Source: Pseudomonadota bacterium
GTDB taxonomy: Bacteria > Pseudomonadota > Alphaproteobacteria > Acetobacterales > Acetobacteraceae
Assembly (NCBI GenBank): GCA_021798915.1
Contig: JAJZBM010000002.1
Location: 216,690 to 280,689, forward strand
Direction of reading: 5' to 3'
DNA length: 64,000 bases
The position numbers were made by a program, and so were the translations under genes. Below the pieces are notes generated by a model that did no database searches, was not told the origin of the DNA, and saw only the letters and a program-made list of their open reading frames with translations. Shown here piece by piece: positions 54,141 through 63,022 of this stretch (positions within the stretch are counted from its first letter, which is position 1; each line of letters begins with the position of its first letter).

Positions 54141-56219
54141 ATGCGCGAAATTCGCTCCTCCGTCTGTCCGCATGATTGCCCCTCCACCTGCGCGCTCGAG
54201 GTCGAGGTCCATGACGGCGCCCGCATCGGCGCGGTGCGCGGCGCGGCGGCCAACACCTACACCGCCGGAATCGTCTGCGCCAAGGTCGCGCGCTACGCCG
54301 AGCGCACCCACCACCCCGACCGGCTGACCGTGCCGCTGCGCCGCACCGGCCCCAAGGGATCGGGCCAGTTCACGCCGATCACCTGGGACGAGGCGCTCGA
54401 TCGCGTCGCCGGCGCGTTCAGCGAGGCCGCGACCCGCCACGGCGCGGAAGCGGTCTGGCCCTATTACTACGCCGGCACCATGGGCCTCGTGCAGCGTGAC
54501 GGCATCAACCGCCTCCGCCACGTCATGCGCTATTCCCGCCAGCGCACCACCATCTGCACCTATCTCGCCGAATCCGGCTGGGAGGCGGGGGTGGGCAAAA
54601 TCTGGGGGCCGGATCCACGCGAAATGGCGCGCTCGGACCTGATCATCGTCTGGGGGACCAACCCGGTCGCGACCCAGGTCAACGTCATGACCCATATCGC
54701 GCGCGCGCGAAAGGAGCGCGGTGCGAAACTGGTGGTGATCGACCCCTACCGCACCGGCACCGCCGAGGTCGCCGATCTCCATCTCGCCCTCCGCCCCGGC
54801 TCGGACGCGGCGCTGGCCTGCGCGGTCATGCATGTCGCCTTTCGCGATGGCTACGCCGATCGTGCCTACATGGCCCGCTATAGCGATGACCCGGCGCGGC
54901 TGGAGGCCCATCTCGCCAGCCGCGGGCCGGCCTGGGCGGCGCCGATCACCGGGCTCTCGGTCGAGGCGATCGAACATTTCGCCAAACTCTATGGCGAGAC
55001 CGCGCGCGCCTATCTCCGCGTCGGCTACGGGTTTTCGCGTCTGCGCAACGGCGCCGCCAATCTCTTCGCCGTCACCTGTATGCCGACCGTCACCGGCAAA
55101 TGGCGGCACGAGGGCGGCGGCGCGTTCTGGAACAACCGGCACATCTATCATTGGGACAAGACCCTGATCGAGGGGCTGGATGCACGCGACGTGACGATCC
55201 GCGAGATGGATATGAGCCGGATCGGCGCCGTCCTCACCGGCGACCGGAGCGAGCTGGGCGAGGGGCCGGAGGTGCATGCGCTCCTGATCCAGAACACCAA
55301 TCCGGTGACCGTGGCCCCCAATTCCAACCGCGTCCGGCGCGGGTTTTCGCGCGATGATCTCTTCGTCTGCGTCCATGAGCAATTTCTCACCGAGACCGCG
55401 AAATTCGCCGATATCGTGCTGCCGGCAACGATGTTCATGGAGCATGACGACATCTACCAGGCCGGCGGCCACAGCCATATCCAGATCGGCCCGAAGCTGA
55501 TCGACCCGCCGGGGGAATGCCGCTCCAACCATGAGGTGATCTCGGCGCTCGCCGCGCGGCTCGGCGCCCGCCATCCCGGATTTACGATGAGCGCCATGGA
55601 AATGATTGACGCGACGCTGCACGCCTCGGGCTGGCCGGATGCCAAAACCGTGCTGGCCTCGCGCTGGATCGACGCTCAGCCCGATTTCGCGACCAGCCAT
55701 TTCCTCAACGGTTTCGGCCATGCCGACGGCAAATTCCACTTCGCCCCGGACTGGGCGGCGATCGGGCCGAACCACGCGGCGATGCCGCCGCTCCCCGATT
55801 ACATGCCCTCGCCCGAGGACGCGACCGCGGCGCTGCCCTTCCGTCTCGTCGCCGCCCCGGCGCGGCAATTCCTCAACACCACCTTCACCGAGACGCCGAC
55901 TTCGCGCCGGCGCGAGAAGCGCCCGGCGGCGCTGATCCATCCCGAGGACGCGGCCCGGCTCGGCATCACGGATGGCAGCGTGGTGCGGCTCGGCAACGCG
56001 CGTGGCGAGGTGCGCGTCCACGCCCGCCTGTTCGACGGGCTGCAACCCGGCGTCGTCGTCGTCGAGAGTATCTGGCCGAGCACCGATTTCCCGGGCGGGT
56101 TGGGTATCAACGCGCTTACCGGCGATGACGCGGCTCCCCCCAAGGGCGGCGCCGCGTTCCACGATACCGCGATCTGGCTCCGCGCCGAGGCCGCCGCCCT
56201 GCCGCTCGCCGCCGAGTGA
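54141..56219 (+). CDS. Molybdopterin-dependent oxidoreductase
   Basis: About 692 aa. The N-terminus VCPHDCPSTCALEVEV with the later GIVCAKV gives the four-Cys [4Fe-4S] site, followed by Mo-bisPGD domains with WGTNPVATQVNVMTH and QNTNPVTVAPNSNRV, and a C-terminal domain 4 (RPAALIHPEDAARLGITDGSVVRLGN). No Tat signal is seen, so it is probably cytoplasmic. The substrate is unknown. ATG 54141 is used in place of the upstream track start. No Fe-S or membrane subunit is adjacent. Confidence 0.88.
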   Translation: MREIRSSVCPHDCPSTCALEVEVHDGARIGAVRGAAANTYTAGIVCAKVARYAERTHHPDRLTVPLRRTGPKGSGQFTPITWDEALDRVAGAFSEAATRHGAEAVWPYYYAGTMGLVQRDGINRLRHVMRYSRQRTTICTYLAESGWEAGVGKIWGPDPREMARSDLIIVWGTNPVATQVNVMTHIARARKERGAKLVVIDPYRTGTAEVADLHLALRPGSDAALACAVMHVAFRDGYADRAYMARYSDDPARLEAHLASRGPAWAAPITGLSVEAIEHFAKLYGETARAYLRVGYGFSRLRNGAANLFAVTCMPTVTGKWRHEGGGAFWNNRHIYHWDKTLIEGLDARDVTIREMDMSRIGAVLTGDRSELGEGPEVHALLIQNTNPVTVAPNSNRVRRGFSRDDLFVCVHEQFLTETAKFADIVLPATMFMEHDDIYQAGGHSHIQIGPKLIDPPGECRSNHEVISALAARLGARHPGFTMSAMEMIDATLHASGWPDAKTVLASRWIDAQPDFATSHFLNGFGHADGKFHFAPDWAAIGPNHAAMPPLPDYMPSPEDATAALPFRLVAAPARQFLNTTFTETPTSRRREKRPAALIHPEDAARLGITDGSVVRLGNARGEVRVHARLFDGLQPGVVVVESIWPSTDFPGGLGINALTGDDAAPPKGGAAFHDTAIWLRAEAAALPLAAE

Positions 56220-56263
56220 TCCCGAGGGCAATCGGGTAAGAAAGTTAAGGTCAGGGCCGCCGA

Positions 56264-58705
56264 TCAGGCCTGATCGGCGGCGGTCTCCAGGCGCCGCAAC
56301 CGTCCACCGGCGGGTAGCGCCGGCCGCTGGTCGCCGGTGAGCAGGCTCGCGAGCGCATCGGCGGGGGCTGGGCGGCCGAGCAGATAGCCTTGCATTTCGG
56401 CGTTCGATTCCTGTTGCAACAGGTGAAGCTGGGTTTCGGTTTCAACCCCTTCCGCGGTGACATCGAGGGTCAGGCTGCTGGCGAGTGCGACGATCGCCCG
56501 CACGATCGCCATCGCCTCGTCATTCTCGCCGAGCGCCTGAATGAAGGAGCGGTCGATTTTCAATTTGTCGAAGGGGAAGCGGCGAAGATAGCTGAGGCTG
56601 GAATAGCCGGTGCCGAAATCGTCGAGCACGATGCGCAGGCCGAGCGCCTTGAGCGCGGTCAGAGTGGCGAGCGTGCCCTCGGTATCCTCGATCAGCAGGC
56701 TTTCGGTGACTTCGAGTTCGAGCCGGGTCGGCGCGAGGCCGGTCTGGGCAAGAATATCGGTCACCGTCGCAACGAGGTTGCCGGCACGGAGCTGGGCCGG
56801 TGAAATATTGACGGCGATGCGGTGCGGCTGCGGCCAGGCGGCGGCTTCGGCGCAAGCGGTTTCGAGAACCAGGCGGCCGAGCGGCACGATGAGGCCGCTT
56901 TCCTCCGCCAGCGGAATGAAATCGGCCGGCGAGATCGCCCCGTGCTCGGGATGCGGCCAACGCGCCAGCGCCTCGAACCCGGCCAGCGTCGTCCCGTCAT
57001 TCTTGAACAGCGGCTGAAAATGGATGGCGAGCGTCCGCCGCCGGATGGCGAGGCGGAGATCCTGTTCGAGATGCCGGCGGCGCTGCAATTCGGCGTCCAT
57101 CGCCGGATCGAACAGGCGCGCCACACCGCGCCCGGCGCGTTTGGCCGAATAGAGCGCGGTATCGGCGTTTTTCAGCAGCTCGTCGGGGGTCGCGCCATGC
57201 CCAGGATAGAGCGCGATCCCGATGCTGGTGCTGATCTGGGCGAACTGCACGCCGATCTCGAACGGCTCGATCAGGGTCGCGATCACCCGCTGCGCGGTTT
57301 GGCTCGCGCGCTCGGCGTCGGCCCCGACTGGGAGCAGGATGACGAATTCGTCGCCGCCGAGCCGCGCGATGATCTCGGCGCCGCGGGCGGCGGCGCGCAG
57401 CCTTGCTGCGACACGGATCAGCACCTGATCCCCGGTGGGATGGCCATGGAGATCGTTCACCGCTTTGAAGCGGTCGAGATCGAGGGAAAGCAGCGCCAGG
57501 TTCTCGCCGCTCGCCGCCGCGCGGGTGATCGCCGCGGCGATGCGCTCGCGCAACAGGGAGCGGTTGGCAAGGCCGGTGAGCGGATCGTGATGAGCGAGGT
57601 AGTGCAGCCGTTCGGCGGCTTTTTTGCGCTCGGAAATATCGCGGAGTGCGACGACCTTCGCCGATTTTCCGCCATATTCAATGTCACGCGCCAGAACTTC
57701 GACCGGAAGAAGCGCGCCATCGGCGGCACGAAAGACGCATTCCTCGAGTTCGGTCCGGCCAGTGGTGAGGCGCGCCTTCACGTGTTCGACCTCTTCCGCG
57801 GCGGCGAAATCGAGCACCGAGCGGCCGATGATATGCGCCGGCGGCAGGCCGACCATCGTTGTGAAAGCGGCGTTGACGTCGAGGATGATGCCGTCGCGAT
57901 GGATCATCAACCCCTCGAAGGCCGAATCGGCGATCTGGCGCAGACGCCAGGCCTCGGCGAGATCGCGGCGTTCCATGCGGGCGTCGATGACCGCGAGCAT
58001 CAGCCCGGTGAGCAGAATGAGAGTGCTGATCGCGGCCACCGCGATCGCCAGCAGTGCCGGCGTGAACACCGCATCCCCGGGCGCGATGCCGGGGCCGAGC
58101 ACCGGCACCAGCACCACCGCCGTCATGCCGGTGAAATGCATCGCGACGATGGCGAAAGCCAGCAAAACCCCGCCCGCGAGCCGCCCGGCGATGGTCTGCC
58201 AGCGCCCGACGACGAACAGCGCCAGCGCCCCGCTCGCCGCGCCGACGATGATCGCTGCGATGACATAAGGGCGCTGGAACATCACGATGGCGCCGAGACG
58301 CATCGCCATCATGCCGGTGAAATGCATGGCGGTGATGCCGAGGCCGACGATCGCCCCGCCGACCAGGGCGGGCAACGGGTGGCGCGGCGCGGTCAGGAAC
58401 AAGGCGAAACCAGGCAGGGTGCCGAGAATTGCGACGAGGATCGAGAACACCGTCCATGACACGTCATAGGCGACGGACATCCGGGTCTGGAAGGCGAGCA
58501 TGGCGACGAAATGGAGCGCCCAGACGCCGCTTCCGAACGAGAATGTCGCCGCGATGGCCCAGAAGGCGCGGTTCGTGCCGGCGTTTTTCATCGCGCGCGT
58601 GAGCATGGCGACGACGGTTGCGCAGGCGATGGCACAGATCAGAACGGCCAAAGCCACCAGCCTGGGGTCGTGCCGCTGCGTCAGACACGTGAAAATCTGC
58701 ACCAT
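56264..58705 (-). CDS. MHYT-PAS-GGDEF-EAL c-di-GMP protein
   Basis: About 813 aa. The N-terminal MHYT sensor has three signature boxes: ALHFVAML, AMHFTGMMA and AMHFTGMTA, expected to bind copper or gas in the membrane. A PAS segment follows, then GGDEF (RLGGDEFVIL, residues ~475) and EAL (FEALARW, EVTESLL, DDFGTGYSSLSYL). Both motifs are intact, so it could make and degrade c-di-GMP. It starts at ATG 58705. It follows the MHS transporter region on the same strand. Confidence 0.93.
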   Translation of the reverse strand: MVQIFTCLTQRHDPRLVALAVLICAIACATVVAMLTRAMKNAGTNRAFWAIAATFSFGSGVWALHFVAMLAFQTRMSVAYDVSWTVFSILVAILGTLPGFALFLTAPRHPLPALVGGAIVGLGITAMHFTGMMAMRLGAIVMFQRPYVIAAIIVGAASGALALFVVGRWQTIAGRLAGGVLLAFAIVAMHFTGMTAVVLVPVLGPGIAPGDAVFTPALLAIAVAAISTLILLTGLMLAVIDARMERRDLAEAWRLRQIADSAFEGLMIHRDGIILDVNAAFTTMVGLPPAHIIGRSVLDFAAAEEVEHVKARLTTGRTELEECVFRAADGALLPVEVLARDIEYGGKSAKVVALRDISERKKAAERLHYLAHHDPLTGLANRSLLRERIAAAITRAAASGENLALLSLDLDRFKAVNDLHGHPTGDQVLIRVAARLRAAARGAEIIARLGGDEFVILLPVGADAERASQTAQRVIATLIEPFEIGVQFAQISTSIGIALYPGHGATPDELLKNADTALYSAKRAGRGVARLFDPAMDAELQRRRHLEQDLRLAIRRRTLAIHFQPLFKNDGTTLAGFEALARWPHPEHGAISPADFIPLAEESGLIVPLGRLVLETACAEAAAWPQPHRIAVNISPAQLRAGNLVATVTDILAQTGLAPTRLELEVTESLLIEDTEGTLATLTALKALGLRIVLDDFGTGYSSLSYLRRFPFDKLKIDRSFIQALGENDEAMAIVRAIVALASSLTLDVTAEGVETETQLHLLQQESNAEMQGYLLGRPAPADALASLLTGDQRPALPAGGRLRRLETAADQA

Positions 58706-58714
58706 CGAAATCAC

Positions 58715-58865
58715 CGCGCCCAGAAAACGTCACTTTGGTCTGGAGTAGAATATAAAATAGAGATCAATTTATAGTTAATAAACGATAGAGCGGCATCCCG
58801 GGCCGCTGCCGCCGCGCGGGGGGAATGTGGGCGCCCGAAGCGATCGGCCTCGGGCGCCCGCCACC
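58715..58865. other. Gap with AT-rich promoter-like part
   Basis: The 58740-58795 part is AT-rich (AATATAAAATAGAG) in front of the MHYT-GGDEF-EAL gene and could carry its promoter. No ORF was recognised. Confidence 0.4.
58829..58859 (-). terminator. Hairpin after the MHS transporter gene
   Basis: GGGCGCCCGA pairs perfectly with TCGGGCGCCC around an 11-nt loop, 6 nt after the transporter stop on the minus strand. No T-tract is present, so termination may rely on other factors. Confidence 0.6.
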
Positions 58866-60491
58866 TCAGCTATGGATATCGACCCCCTTGGTTTCGTGCA
58901 GGAACAGCGCCGCGACGATGGCGTTGACCGCGGCGACGATGATCGGGAACCACAGCCCATAATAGATATCGCCCGACCAGGCGACCATCGCCGTCGCCAG
59001 GAGCGGCAGGATGCCGCCGAACCAGCCATTGCCGATGTGATACGGGAGCGACATCGAGGTATAGCGGATCTTGGCCGGGAACAATTCCACGAGATAGGCG
59101 GCGATCGGGCCGTAGATCATGCCGACATAGGCCAGCATGATCCACAGCCAAAGGATGGCGAGCGGCCAGTTGACCTTGGCCGGATCGGCCTTGGGTTTAT
59201 AGCCGGCGGCGGCGAGGGCGGCATTGATCTTGGCGGTATCGGCGCCCTCGATCGCCGTCGTCCCGATCGTCGTCACCACCGCCTTTCCGGCCATGGCTGG
59301 CAGGGATTTGAATGAAAGCCCGCTTTTGGTGAGCAGATCCTTGACTTTGTCGCAGGCGGTGAATTGCGACCAGGGGCCGACGAAGACGTGGAAATTGCAG
59401 TCCTCGGCGGCGACCGTGATCGGCGTCGCCGCCTGGAAGGCGACCAGATCGGGGTTGACCGCGCTGCTGAGAGCGTGAAACAGCGGCAGCAGGGTCAGCG
59501 CCGAGAGCACGCAGGAGGCGATCATCAGCTTGAGCCGGCCGATGCGATCGGAAAGCCAGCCGAAAAACACCAGGGTCGGTGTGCCGAGGACGAGCTGAAG
59601 CCCGACCATCAAATAGGCGAGTTTATAGTCGAGATGCAGCGTGATGGTGAGAAAGAAGAGCGCATAGAACTGCGCCGTGTACCAGATCACACCTTCACCA
59701 GAGCATGTGCCGAAAAGAGCCAGAAGCACGTATTTATTATTGGGGTAATGAAAGAAGCTTTCGGTGAGCGGGGCAGGAGAACGCCGATTTTCTTCCTTGA
59801 TCCGCAGAAAAACCGGGCTTTCATTGAGTTTGAGACGGATATAAAGCGAAAGAAGCAGCAAGATGAGTGAGATCAGGAAAGGAATGCGCCAGCCCCAGGC
59901 GGTGAAATCGGCCGGAGAGAAGGTTTCGCGGCAGATAAAAATCACGATCAGCGAGAGCAAAAGGCCGAGTGTGCCGGTGGTCTGGATCCAGCTCGTCGCA
60001 TAGCCACGGCCATTGGGCTTGGCGTGTTCGGCGACATAGGTCGCGGCGCCGCCATATTCGCCGCCGAGGGCGAGGCCCTGGAGCAGCCGCAGCGCGACCA
60101 GGATGATCGGTGACGCCCAGCCGATGGAGGCGAAAGTCGGCATCAGCCCGGTGCCGAAGGTCGCGAGACCCATCACCAGGATGGTGACCAGGAAGGTGTA
60201 TTTGCGCCCCACCAGATCGCCGATGCGCCCGAACACCAGGGCGCCGAAGGGGCGGATCATGAAGCCGACGGCGTAGGTCGCAAAGGCCGAGAGCAGGGCC
60301 GCGGTGTCGTTGCCCTTGGGGAAGAAGAGTCCGGCGAAAAATGGCGCCAAGGTCGCGAAAATAAAGAAATCGTACCATTCGAACACGGTGCCGAGCGAAG
60401 ACGCAAAGATGACTTTGCGCTCCTCGGCCTTGGTGACCGGGGTGAGGCCGGAAAGACCGGCGGTCCCACGCGGGGCTGCGGCATAGCTCAT
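58866..60491 (-). CDS. MHS-family major facilitator transporter with a large loop insert
   Basis: About 541 aa. Twelve-TM MFS of the metabolite:H+ symporter type (ShiA/KgtP-like) with SSLGTVFEWYDFFIFATLA, FGRIGDLVGRKYTF and LRLLQGLALGGEYGGAATYVAEHA. A soluble insert of about 95 residues (around 355-445, from DLVAFQAATPITV to AAAGYKPKADPAK) lies in the second half before the next TM. The insert carries two Cys and would be periplasmic or cytoplasmic by topology. Substrate may be a carboxylic acid, in line with the divergent propionyl-CoA synthetase. Confidence 0.9.
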   Translation of the reverse strand: MSYAAAPRGTAGLSGLTPVTKAEERKVIFASSLGTVFEWYDFFIFATLAPFFAGLFFPKGNDTAALLSAFATYAVGFMIRPFGALVFGRIGDLVGRKYTFLVTILVMGLATFGTGLMPTFASIGWASPIILVALRLLQGLALGGEYGGAATYVAEHAKPNGRGYATSWIQTTGTLGLLLSLIVIFICRETFSPADFTAWGWRIPFLISLILLLLSLYIRLKLNESPVFLRIKEENRRSPAPLTESFFHYPNNKYVLLALFGTCSGEGVIWYTAQFYALFFLTITLHLDYKLAYLMVGLQLVLGTPTLVFFGWLSDRIGRLKLMIASCVLSALTLLPLFHALSSAVNPDLVAFQAATPITVAAEDCNFHVFVGPWSQFTACDKVKDLLTKSGLSFKSLPAMAGKAVVTTIGTTAIEGADTAKINAALAAAGYKPKADPAKVNWPLAILWLWIMLAYVGMIYGPIAAYLVELFPAKIRYTSMSLPYHIGNGWFGGILPLLATAMVAWSGDIYYGLWFPIIVAAVNAIVAALFLHETKGVDIHS

Positions 60492-60780
60492 GGTGTTCTG
60501 TTCCTCCCATCTCGCGGATCGGAATTTGGTTCCGATCGATTGCCCATCGGCATTGGGTGCCGACCGATTGGTTGACCGAGTGACCGATTATCCGGTCGCG
60601 GTGGTCCCGCAACCGTCATCCTTGCGCATCTTTTATCCACTGCCCAGCCGGAATCCAGATATTTCACACCTGCGGCCGGTCAGCACCGCTGACGCATCGC
60701 GCCGCCATTGCCGCCCCGCCCCCGCTCGGGCAGAGTTTGCCCAACGAAACCGGCGCTTGGCCGGGGAGGGAGAAAACACC
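60492..60780. promoter_or_regulatory. Divergent intergenic region, transporter and prpE-like gene
   Basis: A 289-bp gap. Besides the inverted repeat it holds several CGATTGG/CCGACCGA-like words. Near its end lies GGGGAGGGAG, the SD of the downstream gene. No small ORF is convincing. Confidence 0.4.
60517..60537. promoter_or_regulatory. Inverted repeat GATCGGAA/TTCCGATC in the divergent region
   Basis: Two 8-bp arms with a 5-bp spacer, 26 bp from the transporter start and 244 bp from the prpE start. It could be an operator shared by the divergent genes. Confidence 0.4.
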
Positions 60781-62673
60781 ATGGACGAGCAGAACAGCCG
60801 CTATGGCGAGGTCTATCGGGCTTGGCAGCGCGATCCCGAATCGTGGTGGGCCGAGGCCGCGAGCGGCATTTCCTGGCGCAAAACCTGGGATCGGGTGTTC
60901 GACCCGATGATCGGCCCCTATGGCGCCTGGTTTCCCGGCGCCATGCTCAATACCAGCGAGAACTGCCTCGACCGCCATGTCGCCGCCGGCCGCGGCGGGC
61001 AATTGGCGTTGGTTTGGGACAGCCCGCTCGCTGGCCGGATCGCGCGCTTCACCTATGCCGAACTGACCGCGCGGGTGGCGCGGGTGGCCGGCGCGCTCGC
61101 CGCGCTCGGCGTTTCCCGCGGCGATCGGGTGGTGATCTACATGCCGATGGTGCCCGAATCGGCGATCACCATGCTTGCCTGCGCCCGAATCGGTGCCGTG
61201 CATTCGCTGGTGTTCGGCGGATTCGCCGCGGCCGAACTCGCCGCGCGCATCGCCGACGCCAAGCCCCGGGTCATCGTTGCCGCATCCTGCGGGTTAGAGC
61301 CTGGCCGCGTCGTCGCCTATCAGCCGATTCTCGACGCTGCCCTGGCGCTTTCTCCGCATCAGCCGGAGGCTTGTCTGATCCTGCAGCGCGAAATGGCGCC
61401 GGCGGTGCTGACCCCGGGGCGGGATCACGATTTTTTGACCGCCGAGGCAGGGGCGAACCCGGCCGATCCGGTGCCGGTTCTCGCAACCGACCCACTTTAT
61501 ATTCTCTACACCTCCGGCACCACCGGGCGGCCGAAAGGCGTGGTGCGCGATCATGGCGGGCATGCCGTCGCCCTCCATCGCTCGATGGGAATGGTTTACG
61601 GCGTCGGTGCCGGTGATGTCTTCTGGGCGGCGTCCGATGTCGGTTGGGTGGTCGGGCACAGTTATATCGTCTACGCGCCGCTGCTCGCTGGCCGCACCAC
61701 CATCATGTATGAGGGCAAGCCGGTCGGCACCCCGGATGCCGGCGCGTTCGGCCGGGTGATCGCGGCGCATGGGGTCAAGGCACTGTTCACCGCGCCGACC
61801 GCGATGCGCGCGATCAAGCAGCAGGATCCCGAGGCCAAACGCTTCACCAGCCACGATCTGTCGCGTTTCGAGGCGCTGTTTCTCGCCGGCGAGCGTTGTG
61901 ATCCGCCGACCGCGGAATGGGCGGCGGCCAAACTCGGGCGGCCGGTGATCGATCACTGGTGGCAGACCGAGACCGGCTGGGCGATCACCGCCGGTTTCCG
62001 TGGCCTCGGCCTTTTTCCGTTCAAGCCCGGCTCCGGCGGCCGCCCATCGCCTGGGTATGACCTGCAAGCCCTCGATGAGGCCGGGGTGGTGCTCGGGCGC
62101 GGCGTCAGCGGCAGCCTCGCGGTTCGCCTCCCGCTGCCGCCCGGCGCCGCGCCGACGTTGTGGCGGAACGAGGACGGTTTTCGGGACGCCTATCTCCGCG
62201 ATTTTCCCGGCTGGTATCGCACCGGCGATGCCGGCATGATCGACACCGATGGCGATGTCTGGGTGATGGGCCGCACCGATGACATCATCAACACCGCCGG
62301 CCATCGGCTCTCCACCGGCGCGATGGAGGAGGTGTTGGCCTCGCACCCGGATGTCGCCGAATGCGCCGTCATCGGCGCCCAGGACGCGCTCAAGGGGCAG
62401 GTGCCGCTCGGTCTCGTGGTGCTGAAAGCGGGGGTCAATCGGCCGCTCGACGAGATCTCCGCCGAACTGGTTCAACTCGTGCGTGAGCGGATCGGCCCGG
62501 TTGCGTCGTTCAAGGCGGCGCTGGTGGTGCCGCGCCTGCCGAAAACCCGATCCGGCAAGATCCTTCGCGCCGCCATCCGCCGCCTCGCCGATGGCGAACC
62601 GGCGAATCCACCACCCACCATCGAGGATCCCGCCGCGCTCGACGATATCGCCGCTGCCCTTCAGTCACGCTGA
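60781..62673 (+). CDS. Propionyl-CoA synthetase-like acyl-CoA synthetase (PrpE type)
   Basis: About 630 aa, the length of PrpE. ANL-family enzyme that activates a short-chain acid with ATP and CoA. Motifs: YILYTSGTTGRPKGVV (P-loop), DHWWQTETGWAI, YRTGDAGMIDTDGDVWVMGRTDD and C-terminal PKTRSGKILRAAI with the acylation-sensitive Lys. Segments such as WFPGAMLNTSENCLDRHV fit PrpE over AcsA. ATG 60781 has GGGGAGGGAG about 10 nt upstream. A degenerate repeat hairpin follows the gene. Confidence 0.9.
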   Translation: MDEQNSRYGEVYRAWQRDPESWWAEAASGISWRKTWDRVFDPMIGPYGAWFPGAMLNTSENCLDRHVAAGRGGQLALVWDSPLAGRIARFTYAELTARVARVAGALAALGVSRGDRVVIYMPMVPESAITMLACARIGAVHSLVFGGFAAAELAARIADAKPRVIVAASCGLEPGRVVAYQPILDAALALSPHQPEACLILQREMAPAVLTPGRDHDFLTAEAGANPADPVPVLATDPLYILYTSGTTGRPKGVVRDHGGHAVALHRSMGMVYGVGAGDVFWAASDVGWVVGHSYIVYAPLLAGRTTIMYEGKPVGTPDAGAFGRVIAAHGVKALFTAPTAMRAIKQQDPEAKRFTSHDLSRFEALFLAGERCDPPTAEWAAAKLGRPVIDHWWQTETGWAITAGFRGLGLFPFKPGSGGRPSPGYDLQALDEAGVVLGRGVSGSLAVRLPLPPGAAPTLWRNEDGFRDAYLRDFPGWYRTGDAGMIDTDGDVWVMGRTDDIINTAGHRLSTGAMEEVLASHPDVAECAVIGAQDALKGQVPLGLVVLKAGVNRPLDEISAELVQLVRERIGPVASFKAALVVPRLPKTRSGKILRAAIRRLADGEPANPPPTIEDPAALDDIAAALQSR

Positions 62674-62730
62674 ACCGTGCCGCTCGCTCGGGCCTCGCCG
62701 AAGGCACGGCCTAGGGAGAAACGTTTTTTG

Positions 62731-62752
62731 GTTCTTTCTTACAAAAAAGAAC
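62731..62752. repeat. Dispersed repeat, copy 6 (degenerate right hairpin)
   Basis: GTTCTTTCTTACAAAAAAGAAC preceded by ACGTTTTTTG. The arms have a mismatch. It is at the 3' side of the prpE-like gene and likely terminates it. Confidence 0.8.
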
Positions 62753-63022
62753 ATTTTTTCTTCTTCAACATCCAACGCAATCATTTTTACAATCATTGAT
62801 TGTATTTTTGGCCTGAACTAGTCGTTGATTGCGTTAACGCGACCAAATTTTTTCCTGAAAAATTCATACATTGATTACGATTGCTATTTTAACGAGAGAT
62901 AAATTTTTATCTTCTCTTATTAAGAGGCATCAGATAAATACTCTTTGAGTTAACTATTGTTTGCGGGTGCAAAATGCAACCAGAATGGGAATTCGGCGCC
63001 GGAACCCTGCGGGAGAACGGGT
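62753..63022. other. AT-rich palindromic region before the WbsX-like gene
   Basis: About 220 bp with a strong AT bias in a GC-rich window. Palindromes include TACAATCATTGATTGTA (62788-62804) framed by the 10-bp inverted arms AACGCAATCA (62774) and TGATTGCGTT (62825), and AGATAAATTTTTATCT (62897-62912). No ORF was seen. This is probably the promoter region of the glycan gene. Confidence 0.7.
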
